Positions 21,399 through 32,647 of a DNA stretch of 64,000 nucleotides are shown here, piece after piece. The DNA is taken from the NCBI GenBank assembly GCA_903913865.1, contig CAIWMU010000097.1, forward strand, positions 26,487 to 90,486, in the 5' to 3' direction. Under the pieces are notes generated by a model, which worked only from the letters and a program-made list of their open reading frames with translations, searched no databases and had not been told where the DNA came from. A program made the translations under genes and the position numbers. Numbering within the stretch: position 1 is the first letter of the stretch; each line of letters begins with the position of its first letter. Origin of the DNA: an uncultured Verrucomicrobia subdivision 3 bacterium (GTDB taxonomy: Bacteria; Verrucomicrobiota; Verrucomicrobiia; Limisphaerales; UBA8199).

Positions 21399-22238
21399 TT
21401 GAGAACACAAAGCCTGCCCGGATTCACGGGCTATCTAGAGTGCGCTGATGGCATCCAGCCGCGGCGCGTAACCCACGTCATCTTTGATTTCGATGGCACC
21501 CTGTCCATCATCCGTCAGGGCTGGCCGGAGATCATGACCCCGATGTTCGCCGAAATGCTCCCCCCCCTTCCAGGCGAGTCTCAGGCCGAACGGGAACGCA
21601 TTTGTTTGGATGACATCATGCGCCTGAATGGGAAGCAGACCATCTACCAGATGATCCAGCTGGCAGACCGCATCCGCGAGCGGGGCGGTTCTCCCAAGGA
21701 ACCTCTCTGGTATAAACATGAATACCTGAGACGTCTTGATGAACGAATCTCCGAACGCATTCAGGGGCTTCAATCCGGACGCTTTCAGCCGGACCAATAT
21801 CTGGTTCATGGATCCCGCAACCTTCTTGATGGGCTGAAGGCCAGGGGCTTGCCCATGTATCTGGCCAGCGGAACTGATGAGCCATTCGTAAAGCGTGAAG
21901 CCGCACTCCTGGGGCTGAACCCCTACTTCGAAGGTCGAATCTATGGCGCTCTGGATGATTATAAGCAGTTCTCTAAGAAAATGATCATCGACCGCATGCT
22001 CCGCGAAAACAACATTCCGGGAGGGCAGTTGTTGTCATTTGGAGATGGCTATGTGGAAATTCAAAACACCAAGGATGTCGGAGGGCTCGCTGTGGCCGTC
22101 GCCAGCGATGAGGCCAACAACGGATCCGGGAAAGTGGACGCATGGAAGCGTGAGCGGCTGCTGGGAGTCGGGGCTGATGTGGTGATCGCAGACTTCCGTG
22201 ATGCGGAAACCCTGCTCAATCTCCTGATTGCGCCATGA
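21399..22238 (+). CDS. HAD-family phosphatase
   Basis: VIFDFDGTLS motif I, LASGTDEPF, LSFGDGYVEI; start uncertain. Confidence 0.75.
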   Translation: MRTQSLPGFTGYLECADGIQPRRVTHVIFDFDGTLSIIRQGWPEIMTPMFAEMLPPLPGESQAERERICLDDIMRLNGKQTIYQMIQLADRIRERGGSPKEPLWYKHEYLRRLDERISERIQGLQSGRFQPDQYLVHGSRNLLDGLKARGLPMYLASGTDEPFVKREAALLGLNPYFEGRIYGALDDYKQFSKKMIIDRMLRENNIPGGQLLSFGDGYVEIQNTKDVGGLAVAVASDEANNGSGKVDAWKRERLLGVGADVVIADFRDAETLLNLLIAP

Positions 22239-23251
22239 AACCGGCGCGCTTTCGGGAACTGACCAGCCGCTACCGCAACCTGCGGATTGCGGTGGTGGGT
22301 GATTTCTGTCTGGACCGCTATTTGGAGATCGATCCGAAGTTGCAGGAAATCTCCATTGAGACCGGGCTTCCAGTCCATAATGTGGTGAATGTCCGGTCCC
22401 AGCCTGGTGCGGCAGGGACGGTTCTGAACAACCTTGTCGCCCTAGGTGCCGGAACCATCTATCCCATCGGCTTTTGCGGTGAGGATGGTGAAGGTTTCGA
22501 GCTTCAGTCGACCCTTGGCAGGCTGCCAGGAGTGAAATTGGACCACTTCGTCACAAGTTCACGAGTCCGCACCTTCACTTACACCAAGCCGCTTCTGATC
22601 ACGAAGGGGCAACCGCCTCAGGAACTGAACCGCCTGGACATGAAGAACCACAAGGCCACCCCTCCCCCCTTGCGAAAGGCGATCTGTGGAGCTTTGCGGG
22701 CACTGTCTGGCTCCGTGGACGCCATCATCGTTCTGGATCAGGTGACTGCTCCAGAAACAGGGGTTGTCACCCGGGAAGTCCTAACCCTTCTTGGCAGGAT
22801 GGCAAAGGAACGGGAAAGCCTCATCGTCGGAGACAGCAGGAAGGGACTCCGCCACTTCCCCTCGATGATTTACAAGATGAACGCCACGGAACTTGGTGCG
22901 TTTCTGGGTCAGGAAGCCACCCCGAAGGATGACGATGTAGCTCTGGCGGCTTTGAAAATTGCCCACAAAACGAGACATCCTGTCTTTGTAACACGCGCCG
23001 AGCGTGGAATCATGAGCGTGTCGCCCCAGGGTGAAATCTCGCAGATCCCATCCATCCCACTACGCGGCCCGATCGATATTGTGGGGGCCGGAGATTCAGT
23101 CACAGCGAACCTCACGATGGCGATGGCTGCGGGCGGATCATTGGGCGAGAGCATCGAACTCGCTAATGTTGCCGCCTCAATCGTTATACACCAATTAGGC
23201 ACGACCGGGACGGCCTCAGTCCGGCAAATCAGCCAACTCCTGTCCAAATAG
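22235..23251 (+). CDS. PfkB-family carbohydrate kinase (RfaE/HldE kinase-domain-like)
   Basis: VVGDFCLDRYLEI, GAAGTVLNNLVALGA, DIVGAGDSVTANLTMAMA; 4-bp ATGA overlap with the HAD gene. Confidence 0.8.
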   Translation: MKPARFRELTSRYRNLRIAVVGDFCLDRYLEIDPKLQEISIETGLPVHNVVNVRSQPGAAGTVLNNLVALGAGTIYPIGFCGEDGEGFELQSTLGRLPGVKLDHFVTSSRVRTFTYTKPLLITKGQPPQELNRLDMKNHKATPPPLRKAICGALRALSGSVDAIIVLDQVTAPETGVVTREVLTLLGRMAKERESLIVGDSRKGLRHFPSMIYKMNATELGAFLGQEATPKDDDVALAALKIAHKTRHPVFVTRAERGIMSVSPQGEISQIPSIPLRGPIDIVGAGDSVTANLTMAMAAGGSLGESIELANVAASIVIHQLGTTGTASVRQISQLLSK

Positions 23252-23318
23252 GAAAGTCTGGGAGACTTCCCCTATCATGCCTGCACTGCCGGGGGGTAGG
23301 AAAAGTTCTCTTTCCCCC

Positions 23319-24845
23319 TTATTTCGCACGGCGTTTTCCGTCCGATTTCCTGAATCTCGCCTCCTTCGACCGGGGTCGTGGCCGTTGCGAATTGGAGGGC
23401 CTTTCTTTCCGCACGGGTTCGATGGTTTTTGGGCGCGGCTTCGGAACCATTACAACCGGACACCCTTCATAACCAAACGCAATCCGCATCTGATCCGAAA
23501 GATACTTCTTGTATTGATCGGAAAAGAGCTCGTCCTTGTTCACGAACAGTAGAAATGTCGGCGGAGCCAGCCGAACCTGGGTAGCGTAGAAAAAGCGCAG
23601 CCGATGCCCTCGCTCGCTCACTGGCTGCCGCCGCTCCACCGCATCCCTGAGTGTGCGGTTCAGGATCGCGGTCGGTATCTTCTGCCTCAATTGGGCCGCC
23701 ACATAACGCACAGCCTCCAGCAACCGCTCCAAATGGAAACCGGAAATGGCAGATGTGAAAATGACAGGAGCGTAATCCAGAAAAAACAGGTGCTGCTGAA
23801 CCCATTCCCCGAATTCTGAGAGGGTGGTCATCACTTTGTGACCACGCACCTTCTGAGTCCTTCGCTCAATCTCCTCTTCACGGGCTTTTCGGACCTCTTC
23901 GTCCATCAGATCCCACTTGTTCACCACCACGATGCAGGCTTTACGGTTTTCAACGATCTGGTCGGCAACCTTTTTGTCCTGCTCCGTGATGCCGCTCACC
24001 GCGTCAAGCACGAGCACGACAATATCGCACCGCAGGATGGATTCCTCTGTGCGCTTTACGCTGAAAAATTCGACAGAATCATCCACACGCCGCGACTTGC
24101 GCAACCCGGCCGTGTCGATCAGGAGATAACCCTCCTTCTGCCCATCGGTGTCCACCTCGAATGGCACATCCACGGCATCACGGGTTGTCCCCGGAATCGG
24201 ACTGACAACGACACGCTCCGAGTGGGTCAGGGCATTGATAATTGAGGATTTTCCCACGTTCGGCCGCCCCACAATGGCCAGCTTCACCGGCTCCTTTACC
24301 GGGACAACCAATTCCCCTTCGACAGTGGAAACGGCATCAACGGGAAGCAGCGCCATTGCGGCCTCCATCAATGGTGTGATCCCCTCCCCATGAATGGCAC
24401 TGACCGGAAAAATCTTGTCAAAGCCAAGCTCGTTGAACTCGAAGGCACCTGGTTCGGCTTTTCCTGTGTCCACCTTGTTCACCGCGACCAGCACCGGCTT
24501 CCCACTCTGGCGCAACCGGGCCGCAGCTTCACGATCGAGTGGAACAATCCCCTCCCTCACATTGACAACAAAAATAATAACCGAAGCAGCGGCCATGGCC
24601 ATTTCAACCTGCTCCAAGGCTGCCTTGATGATCACATCATCAGACTTCTCCCCACGCATCAGGCCGATGCCGCCGGTGTCCACCAGGGTGAACCCCCGGC
24701 CATACCATTCCCCCTCCGCACTGATCCGGTCCCGGGTCACCCCGGGCTGATCATGCACAATGGCAATACGCCGCCCTACAATCCTGTTGAATAGGGCGGA
24801 TTTTCCGACATTCGGCCTTCCGACAATGGCTATCAATCCTGACAT
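23319..24845 (-). CDS. der: Ribosome-associated GTPase Der (EngA), two GTPase domains
   Basis: Two G domains: IVGRPNVGKSALFNRI and IVGRPNVGKSSIINAL, plus KH-like C-terminus. Confidence 0.95.
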   Translation of the reverse strand: MSGLIAIVGRPNVGKSALFNRIVGRRIAIVHDQPGVTRDRISAEGEWYGRGFTLVDTGGIGLMRGEKSDDVIIKAALEQVEMAMAAASVIIFVVNVREGIVPLDREAAARLRQSGKPVLVAVNKVDTGKAEPGAFEFNELGFDKIFPVSAIHGEGITPLMEAAMALLPVDAVSTVEGELVVPVKEPVKLAIVGRPNVGKSSIINALTHSERVVVSPIPGTTRDAVDVPFEVDTDGQKEGYLLIDTAGLRKSRRVDDSVEFFSVKRTEESILRCDIVVLVLDAVSGITEQDKKVADQIVENRKACIVVVNKWDLMDEEVRKAREEEIERRTQKVRGHKVMTTLSEFGEWVQQHLFFLDYAPVIFTSAISGFHLERLLEAVRYVAAQLRQKIPTAILNRTLRDAVERRQPVSERGHRLRFFYATQVRLAPPTFLLFVNKDELFSDQYKKYLSDQMRIAFGYEGCPVVMVPKPRPKTIEPVRKERPSNSQRPRPRSKEARFRKSDGKRRAK

Positions 24846-25221
24846 GCCATAAACATGCCCCAAAAACCCCTCCTACGGAAGAGCAAACGGCTTGCTTTGG
24901 CCCGAAACCCGTCGATTCGACCGGGGCTTCAGACCAAAAGCGTCGTATTTCAGAAACTGGACCCTGCTCTGGCCCCAAAAGTCACACAAGCATAACCCGC
25001 ATCCGAATAACCGGATCCACCAAAGCATCCATCGGGAAACTCCAAAGTGATCGGCCCATGGTAGGCATCAAGCCCATCCCGAACCCGTCCCTCGGACAAG
25101 CAGTGCTTGCCCCCTTCTTTTGTTTTATGGACATCCCGGGGAGGGCCAATGAACCGTCGCTCGACTCCCTGTAATCGAACACATCGGAGTTCCCACCACT
25201 CAGGCACGACAACACAACCGA

Positions 25222-26064
25222 TCACGCACTCGCCAACCTGTAAAGATGCACCAATCCGACCTGAACCAGCTCGGAAATACCAAAAATCAGCACGATGGCC
25301 AGAACGGGAGAAAAATCCACCTTGCCATAGCAGAGGGGGATTTTGCGCAGTGGTGCCAGGACATTCCCACCGGTGAGGGTCACAAAAGCCCAGAATGGGT
25401 GGGACCCCAGATAAACATAGCTATTGAGCAAGTAGAGCGCCAGCAATCCACCCAGAACGTATTTCCAGGAGAGGTAGGTTGCGAGTCCCATCACGCACGT
25501 CTGCGCCAGAAGAACACGTGTGGAACCGGCATGTGGCACAACCCCGAGGCCCGCAAACACGGGGTGAAGGCCAAACCAGACAGCTCCACCGGCGATGAGA
25601 GGAACAAGCAACCGCAGAGGCCATGGCCACCCATCCACTACACCGAGATGCAGCCGGACAAAACGCTGGAGCGGGTCCGTCTCGCTGGCACGCCCGTTAA
25701 CAAGTGAAAGGCAAAGCATCCACAAATAGAAAACGGCCAGGGCAAGACCAAAACTCAGGATGGAAAACAACAGGACACGGTCCTTATAATCACTCCGGAA
25801 GGGTATGGTAATGGCCCCAAGACGCAGGCTTGGAACCCAGTCAACTGCCGGACCCAGTTCCGAATAAAACCAACCCCTGAACAGGATCACCCCAACTATG
25901 GCCGCAAGGAAGGGCCATTTACTGCGCGTGACCGGCTCTGCACGCCTCAACGTTCCAGCAAGAGAAGCCGCACTGGTGCGCACAAGAGGATCGAACTTCA
26001 CAGAACGAAAGTTCAGCCATAGCAGCACCCCTGTGACATTCAGAATCCAGTCGATCAGTGTCAT
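25222..26064 (-). CDS. YggT-like integral membrane protein
   Basis: Multiple hydrophobic segments, LYLLNSYVYLGSHPFWAFVTLTGGNVLAPLRKIP; start placed at MTLIDWIL. Confidence 0.5.
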   Translation of the reverse strand: MTLIDWILNVTGVLLWLNFRSVKFDPLVRTSAASLAGTLRRAEPVTRSKWPFLAAIVGVILFRGWFYSELGPAVDWVPSLRLGAITIPFRSDYKDRVLLFSILSFGLALAVFYLWMLCLSLVNGRASETDPLQRFVRLHLGVVDGWPWPLRLLVPLIAGGAVWFGLHPVFAGLGVVPHAGSTRVLLAQTCVMGLATYLSWKYVLGGLLALYLLNSYVYLGSHPFWAFVTLTGGNVLAPLRKIPLCYGKVDFSPVLAIVLIFGISELVQVGLVHLYRLASA

Positions 26065-26173
26065 GAAACCTCCGTAGGAACAGGTCCTGCGGATTTCACC
26101 GGGAAAAAGGCGGTGCCAATGAACCCTGCACACCGCCCGGGAGGATCCACAAGGACTTGCCCGGGGGCCCCGA

Positions 26174-27064
26174 TCACATCATCTTCAGAAGTGTTGCAGC
26201 CATCTCCGAGGGTGTCTCAGCAACCCCGATTCCAGCCGCCCTGAAGGCCTCGATCTTGGCGGCAGCAGTCCCTTTACCACCGCTCACAATCGCGCCTGCG
26301 TGCCCCATGCGCCGTCCCGGAGGGGCCGTGGCTCCCGCGATGAAGCCGGCAACGGGCTTGCGACAGTTCGCCCGTATCCATTCAGCCGCCTCCTCCTCAG
26401 CCGAGCCACCGATCTCCCCGATCATGATGATTCCATGAGTCTCAGGGTCGTCGTTGAACATTTTGATCACATCCAGATGCGATGTCCCATTCACGGGATC
26501 ACCACCGATGCCGACGCACGTGGACTGCCCTACTCCCAGACTGGTTAACTGCCACACGGCTTCGTAGGTCAGGGTTCCGCTCCGGGAAACGACTCCAATA
26601 TTACCCTTCTTGTGAATGTAGCCAGGCGATATTCCAATGCGGCAGCCTCCATGGGAGTCCTTGCCCTCCCCCGGGGTGACGATGCCCGGACAGTTGGGTC
26701 CGATCAACCGCGTTCGACTCCCTGCCATGGCGCTCTTGACCCGCACCATGTCGCTCACAGGAATCCCTTCAGTGATGCAAACAACAAGATCAATGCCTGC
26801 GGCAACGCCTTCCATGATGGCATCTGCGGCAAACGGTGGTGGCACAAAGATAGCGGATGCTGTCGCGCCCGTCTCTTTCATCGCCTGCTCAACAGTGTCA
26901 AAAATGGGAATCTTCTCCTCAAAGAACTGGCCCCCCTTGCCCGGGGTGACCCCGGCAACGATCTGGGTGCCATACGCCAGACTCAGTTGTGTGTGGCGGG
27001 CGCCAAAAGCACCTGTAATGCCCTGAACGAGGACACGAGTTTGGGATGTGACGAGGATTGACAT
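26174..27064 (-). CDS. sucD: Succinate-CoA ligase alpha subunit
   Basis: [64 protein letters not shown]. Confidence 0.93.
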   Translation of the reverse strand: MSILVTSQTRVLVQGITGAFGARHTQLSLAYGTQIVAGVTPGKGGQFFEEKIPIFDTVEQAMKETGATASAIFVPPPFAADAIMEGVAAGIDLVVCITEGIPVSDMVRVKSAMAGSRTRLIGPNCPGIVTPGEGKDSHGGCRIGISPGYIHKKGNIGVVSRSGTLTYEAVWQLTSLGVGQSTCVGIGGDPVNGTSHLDVIKMFNDDPETHGIIMIGEIGGSAEEEAAEWIRANCRKPVAGFIAGATAPPGRRMGHAGAIVSGGKGTAAAKIEAFRAAGIGVAETPSEMAATLLKMM

Positions 27065-27189
27065 GGTGAAGAAAAATGGGTTTCCGATCTATGGGGTTGA
27101 AATTTGCTGTTTTGCCGGGGTGGAGAGGCTTCTTGGAAGAATCCGCCTCATGCCACCCCATTTTCAGTTTCGATATCGCATCAAAGCTG

Positions 27190-28395
27190 TCATGCGCCGA
27201 CATCCTGCACCACCTTTTTGGCTGCGTCCGCCATGGAATCGCCGCTGATGATGGTAAGTCCTGATTCGGCAAGGGTCTTTTTTCCGGCGACCACATTATT
27301 GCCCTCCAGTCGCACAACCAGAGGCAGTTTCATCCCGGTTTCCTTGACCGCCGCAGCAATCCCGGTTGCGATCACGTTGCAATCCATGATCCCGCCAAAA
27401 ATGTTCACCAGAATGCCTTTCACGTTCGGATCCTGAAGGATGATGCGAAACGCCGCCGTGACCTGCTCCTTGCTCGCGCCACCCCCGACATCCAGAAAGT
27501 TCGCCGGTCTGCCTCCAAAGTATTGGATGATGTCCATGGTCGCCATCGCCAACCCGGCGCCGTTCACAAGGCATGCGATGCTTCCGTCCAACTTGATGTA
27601 GTTCAGGTTGAACTTGCTCGCCTCGATTTCCAATGGCGCCTCCTCTGCCAGATCCCTCAACCCCTGAAGATCGGGATGGCGGAAAAGGGCATTGTCCTCC
27701 AAAGACATCTTCGCGTCCAACGCGACGAGTTTCAACTTTCCATCCCCACCCTTGATGATGCAAAGCGGGTTGATTTCGATGAGCGCCGCGTCCGTCTCCA
27801 ACCAGGTCCGGTAAACCCCGGCGATCAGCTTCGCCCCCTGGGATATCAAATCACCCCGCAAGCCCAGTTGAACTGAAATCCGCCGGGCCTGATAAGGCAT
27901 CAGCCCAACCGCCGGATCGACCGATTCCTTGAAAATCTTTTCAGGGGTATGGGCTGCAACCTCCTCGATATCCATGCCACCTTCCGTGCTGGCCATGATC
28001 ACCGGGCGCGATGTGACCCGATCAAGCAGCACAGCGAGATAAAGTTCCTTCTCGATTGCTGGCGCTCCGGCAACAATCAGTTTGTTGACCAAACGGCCCT
28101 CGGCACCGGTTTGCTTCGTGACCAGAACGTTCCCCAGCATTGCTGCGGCACCGGCATGAACCTCCTCGGCAGTCTTGAACAGTTTGACCCCACCCTTGTA
28201 GCCGGACTTGAACGTTCCCTTTCCCCGCCCGCCGGCGTGAATCTGCGATTTGACGGCGACGAGCGTATCTCCGCCCGCCAACAAAGCTGATGCAATGTCG
28301 CGTGCACGATCAGCGGAGTCGCACACTTCACCACTGGGAATCGCAACTCCCCGCGCGGCCAGTAATTCCTTGGCCTGATATTCGTGAATATTCAT
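27190..28395 (-). CDS. sucC: Succinate-CoA ligase beta subunit
   Basis: MNIHEYQAKELLAARGVAIPSG; ATP-grasp; NGAGLAMATMDIIQYFGG; RLEGNNVVAGKKTLAESGL. Confidence 0.93.
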   Translation of the reverse strand: MNIHEYQAKELLAARGVAIPSGEVCDSADRARDIASALLAGGDTLVAVKSQIHAGGRGKGTFKSGYKGGVKLFKTAEEVHAGAAAMLGNVLVTKQTGAEGRLVNKLIVAGAPAIEKELYLAVLLDRVTSRPVIMASTEGGMDIEEVAAHTPEKIFKESVDPAVGLMPYQARRISVQLGLRGDLISQGAKLIAGVYRTWLETDAALIEINPLCIIKGGDGKLKLVALDAKMSLEDNALFRHPDLQGLRDLAEEAPLEIEASKFNLNYIKLDGSIACLVNGAGLAMATMDIIQYFGGRPANFLDVGGGASKEQVTAAFRIILQDPNVKGILVNIFGGIMDCNVIATGIAAAVKETGMKLPLVVRLEGNNVVAGKKTLAESGLTIISGDSMADAAKKVVQDVGA

Positions 28396-28523
28396 ATAAT
28401 GAGAAGACCCCCTCTGGGATTCACCAGAAGGGATCAAGATTGGTTACCGGGCTGAATTGAGCTCTCCTTCCACTGCGGGCAGGACGAAACTTCAAGCCAT
28501 TCCGTCCGCACGCGATGCCTTGG

Positions 28524-29810
28524 CTATCTCCGGTCCTTGAGGGGAACGTAGCTGTTACAGGTTGGCCCCACATAGACCTGACGAGGCCTGTAAATGCGGG
28601 TTGGAGCCTCCATGACTTCCTTGTAGTTCGCGATCCAACCAGGCATGCGCCCGATGGCAAAAATGACGGTGAACATCTCAACCGGGATGCCGATGGCACG
28701 CATGATGATGCCGCTGTAGAAGTCCACGTTCGGATAGAGCTTCCTCTCGACAAAATAGGAATCCCTGAGCGCCGCCTCTTCGAGATGCTTCGCAATATCG
28801 AGGAGGGGATCAGAGACATTCAATTTTGCGAGCAGTTCATCACACGTGCGCTTGATGATCGTGGCCCGGGGATCATAGTTCTTGTAAACCCGGTGACCGA
28901 AGCCCATGAGGCGCTTGCCGCTATCCTTGGATTTCGCAGCAGCGATGAACTTGGAGCCATCGTCACCCTCGGCGTGGATGCGCTCAAGCATTTCCAGCAC
29001 CGCCTGATTCGCTCCGCCATGGAGCGGACCCCAGAGAGCGCACACGCCAGCGGCCGCACTGGCGAACAGGTTGGCCCGGCTGGATGCCACCATCCGGACT
29101 GTGGCGGTGGAACAATTCTGCTCGTGATCTGCATGGAGCAGGAAAATCAGGTCCAGAGCCCTTGCCGCCTCAGGCTTGATCTCAAAGTCCCTGTAAGGGA
29201 GTGAGTGCATCATGTGCAGGAGGTTGGCGGTGTACTTGAGGTCAGGCTTCGGATAAATTGTCGGCAACCCGCGCGATTTGCGATAGGCGAACGCCGCGAT
29301 GGTGCGCACCTGGGAGAGCAGCCGTGCGGTCTGGACAACAAAGGTATCCTTGCGGTCCGGATCCAGCAATTCCGGGTAAAAACAGCTTGCGGCGTTGATC
29401 ATGGACGAGAGAATCGCCATGGGGTGCGCATGGGTGGGAAACCCCTCGAAATGATGCTTCATCGCCTCATTCAACAGCTCATTCTCCGTCAGGAGGTCTG
29501 AAAAGGTTCGAAGCTCCTTGCTGGTCGGCAGAGTGCCGAAAATCAACAGGTGCGCCACCTCGATGAAAGTCGACTTCTCGGCCAATTCCTCAATCGGAAT
29601 ACCCCGGTAGCGAAGGATGCCCTTCTCGCCGTCAATAAAGGTGATTTTACTCTTGCAAGACCCTGTGTTCGCATAGCCGTCATCCAGCGTGATGCACCCG
29701 GAGTCGTTGCGGAGGGATGAAATGTCTATTGCCCGTTCCTGTTCCGTTCCTTCAATGATCGGGAGGCGGCAAGTCTTGCCATCAATTATAAGTTCAGCCG
29801 TCTTATCCAT
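28524..29810 (-). CDS. gltA: Citrate synthase
   Basis: [67 protein letters not shown]; start set at [11 protein letters not shown]. Confidence 0.93.
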   Translation of the reverse strand: MDKTAELIIDGKTCRLPIIEGTEQERAIDISSLRNDSGCITLDDGYANTGSCKSKITFIDGEKGILRYRGIPIEELAEKSTFIEVAHLLIFGTLPTSKELRTFSDLLTENELLNEAMKHHFEGFPTHAHPMAILSSMINAASCFYPELLDPDRKDTFVVQTARLLSQVRTIAAFAYRKSRGLPTIYPKPDLKYTANLLHMMHSLPYRDFEIKPEAARALDLIFLLHADHEQNCSTATVRMVASSRANLFASAAAGVCALWGPLHGGANQAVLEMLERIHAEGDDGSKFIAAAKSKDSGKRLMGFGHRVYKNYDPRATIIKRTCDELLAKLNVSDPLLDIAKHLEEAALRDSYFVERKLYPNVDFYSGIIMRAIGIPVEMFTVIFAIGRMPGWIANYKEVMEAPTRIYRPRQVYVGPTCNSYVPLKDRR

Positions 29811-30071
29811 AAATTTAGTTTCTACAAATGTGCGTCTCCAAAAAGCTATGAAAATCTCTGTAGGGAGGCAACAGTAAAACTCCAAAGAGGATGCAGTTTT
29901 CCAAAAATCTCGGCCCGTTGGCCCAAAACATCCGGTCCAAGGGGTTGTGATCGACAGAAATAGCCCCGCGAATGGAAATTGTCTTGAAAAATGCACCTCC
30001 CCAGGGTTCAGAGGCTTCCATGCGATCATCCCGGGCTTGAGTTTGGGGATGAACCTGCAAAGCTGCCCTCG

Positions 30072-31052
30072 ATGAGACAATGTATCGCCATTTTCCTTCT
30101 TCTCCTGCTCATGCGCGGGGGTGGAATGGTGCAGGCTCAGCCAGCCTCCGGCGGGGTGGCTGTGGTGAGGCATCAAGGCCGGGACTTTGTGAAACTGGCT
30201 ACCTGGGCTTATGCGAATGGTTATCAGGTTGGCTGGGTAAAGAAGGATGAGTGGCTGGGACTGCGAAAGGATGAAAACCAGGTCACTTTCCGGGTCGATT
30301 CCCGGGAAGCCAGGGTGAATGGGCTTCAAGTATGGCTGCTCTTCCCGCTCACCCTCATCAAGGGGTGTGCCATGATTTCTGTAATCGACACCGAGAACAC
30401 GCTGCAACCGTTCCTGAAAAAACCGCTGAAGCAACCAGCGAAAGTCACCACGATATGCCTTGATCCAGGCCATGGCGGCAAGGATCCGGGCCATCGATCC
30501 CTTGGATACAATGAAAAGGCACTCACCCTCCTTCTGGCTCTGGAACTTGGGAAGCAACTGCGCCAGGCCGGATACGCCGTCACTTTCACACGCCGCACAG
30601 ATGCCTTCGTCGATCTTCCTGACCGCCCCAGAATGGCCCGCAAGCAGGGGGCGGACCTCCTCATCAGCCTGCACTTCAATGCGACAGAAAGCTCCCGAAG
30701 TCTGGCACAAGGGTGCGAAGTCTATTGCATGACACCCGCCGGGGCACCCTCAACAAACGCCCAGGGCGAGGGGGCGGATACCGGGGGCTACCCGGGAAAC
30801 CGCCAGAATAGTGTCAACCTGCGGACCGCCTACGAGATGCAAAAATCCCTCGTCCGGTCCCTGGGGGTGGCAGACCGTGGGTTGCGCCGTGCCCGCTTCG
30901 CCGTTCTGCGGGATGCAACCATGCCCGCCGTTTTGATTGAGGCCGGCTTTCTGTCGCATCCGGCTGAAGGCCGGAAAATCCTCTCAGCCTCCTACCGGCA
31001 GAAAATCGCGGGAGGAATCGTGAGGGCAGTGCGGGAATTGGGAAAGAGCTGA
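30072..31052 (+). CDS. N-acetylmuramoyl-L-alanine amidase (Amidase_3)
   Basis: Signal peptide; [50 protein letters not shown]. Confidence 0.88.
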   Translation: MRQCIAIFLLLLLMRGGGMVQAQPASGGVAVVRHQGRDFVKLATWAYANGYQVGWVKKDEWLGLRKDENQVTFRVDSREARVNGLQVWLLFPLTLIKGCAMISVIDTENTLQPFLKKPLKQPAKVTTICLDPGHGGKDPGHRSLGYNEKALTLLLALELGKQLRQAGYAVTFTRRTDAFVDLPDRPRMARKQGADLLISLHFNATESSRSLAQGCEVYCMTPAGAPSTNAQGEGADTGGYPGNRQNSVNLRTAYEMQKSLVRSLGVADRGLRRARFAVLRDATMPAVLIEAGFLSHPAEGRKILSASYRQKIAGGIVRAVRELGKS

Positions 31053-31059
31053 TGCTCAA

Positions 31060-32454
31060 TCATAGCTGGATCTCCTCCCTCAGTTGTGGAAGGTGTGCCT
31101 TGATCTTGTGGCGATCTTCGATCATCTGGGCCAGAGCGGTTCGTGGTCCATTTTCACCGTGTGTCAGGATGACCCGGGTCCCTTTCTTCGCCATCGGTGC
31201 AAACCAGTTCAACAGGTCCGTCTGGCCTGCATGGGCGCTGAATCCGCCCATCGTGTGCACCTGGGATCGAACAATCACTTTCTCCCCAAAAATCTTCACA
31301 TCCGGGGCCCCCTGAACCAACAACCTTCCGAGTGTTCCTTCCGCTTGATATCCAACAATCACGACGTGGTTCTCGGGCTTCCAAAGGTTCTGCTTGAAGT
31401 GGTGCAGGATGCGGCCACCATTGCACATCCCCGAGCCGGCCATAATCAGGCACGGCCCCGACAGTTCGTTGATTTTCTTGGATTCATCGGCTGTGACGGT
31501 GTAGTGCAAGGTCTCCAGATCATGGGTGAGTGATCCTTCCTTGAGGAATTTCACCATGTCCTCGTCAAACAATTCGGAATGAGCCCTATAAATCTTCCAG
31601 GCAACGGTCGCCATGGGACTATCCATGAAGACAGGGAAAGGCTTCACGATACCCTTCCGGAACGCATATGCCAGCAACATGGTGAGGAGTTGCGCCCGGC
31701 CCACGGCAAAGGTCGGAACCAGAATCTTCCCCTGCCCCGATGAAGCGGATTTAACAAGGGCAAAAAACTCCTCCACAGTATCCTTCAGCGGCCGGTGGTC
31801 CCGATCCCCGTAGGTGCTTTCAAGAACCACAACCTCTGCGTCATTAAACCGCTCATAGTCCTTCAGAATGGGCGCCCCCTTGGGCCCCAGATCGCCCGAA
31901 AAGACGATCTTCCGGGTCCGTCCCCCCTCCTGAACCTGGAACTGGATGCAGGCAGACCCCAGCATGTGACCCGCCTCGATGAACTCCGCCTCAAAGCCGG
32001 GGGCGATCGAGATCAGTTGATGGTAAGGGACAGGTCTGAGCAGTGAGAGGGTGGTCTCCACCTGTTGAAGAGTGTAAAGAGGTTCCATTGGAACGTCCCC
32101 GGCCCGCTGCCGCTTGCGGTTGACCCGTTCAGCATCCGCAGCCTGCAACTTGGCCGAATCCCGCAGGATTAGGCCGGTCATTTCGATGGTTGCAGGGGTG
32201 GCAAAAATGGGGCCGGTATAGCCCGCCTTGCTCAGGAGAGGCAGTCTGCCCGTATGATCCAGATGGGCATGGGTGAGAACGACAGCATCCAGTTTCGATG
32301 CGTCACGACCGGATGGTGCGCGGTTTTTGGCATCTGCGCCCCTCCCGCCCTGGAAAAGGCCGCAATCAATCAGCACCTTGGACTTGCCCGCTTCCAACAG
32401 ATACGCAGAGCCGGTGACTTCGCCACCCGCCGCACCGAACGGAGTGAGGTTCAT
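31060..32454 (-). CDS. MBL-fold/beta-CASP RNA-metabolising hydrolase (CPSF-like)
   Basis: LTHAHLDHTGRLPLL, EAGHMLGSACIQF, ESTYGDRDH, MAGSGMCNGGRILHHFKQNL, SAHAGQTDLLNW. Confidence 0.9.
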   Translation of the reverse strand: MNLTPFGAAGGEVTGSAYLLEAGKSKVLIDCGLFQGGRGADAKNRAPSGRDASKLDAVVLTHAHLDHTGRLPLLSKAGYTGPIFATPATIEMTGLILRDSAKLQAADAERVNRKRQRAGDVPMEPLYTLQQVETTLSLLRPVPYHQLISIAPGFEAEFIEAGHMLGSACIQFQVQEGGRTRKIVFSGDLGPKGAPILKDYERFNDAEVVVLESTYGDRDHRPLKDTVEEFFALVKSASSGQGKILVPTFAVGRAQLLTMLLAYAFRKGIVKPFPVFMDSPMATVAWKIYRAHSELFDEDMVKFLKEGSLTHDLETLHYTVTADESKKINELSGPCLIMAGSGMCNGGRILHHFKQNLWKPENHVVIVGYQAEGTLGRLLVQGAPDVKIFGEKVIVRSQVHTMGGFSAHAGQTDLLNWFAPMAKKGTRVILTHGENGPRTALAQMIEDRHKIKAHLPQLREEIQL

Positions 32455-32647
32455 ATCCGAATTATAGGGGTATGGTATGAGGACTCAATAGGAGTTTCGA
32501 AATAATTATCCCGCCGGGCGACTTCCTCCATAATTCCAAATACAGATGTTCACCCAACAAACCCCGCCTGTCTTCAGGGATTTGTCACCAAATTGTAACG
32601 TTGCAGACACGAGACCGTCGCACGCATGAACGATCCTTTCACATCTA

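Noticed and set aside
29811-30710. N-terminal extension of the citrate synthase ORF (728 aa in the track)
   Set aside because: Overlaps the opposite-strand amidase gene and has no homology-like sequence; the normal citrate synthase start is [11 protein letters not shown] at 29810.
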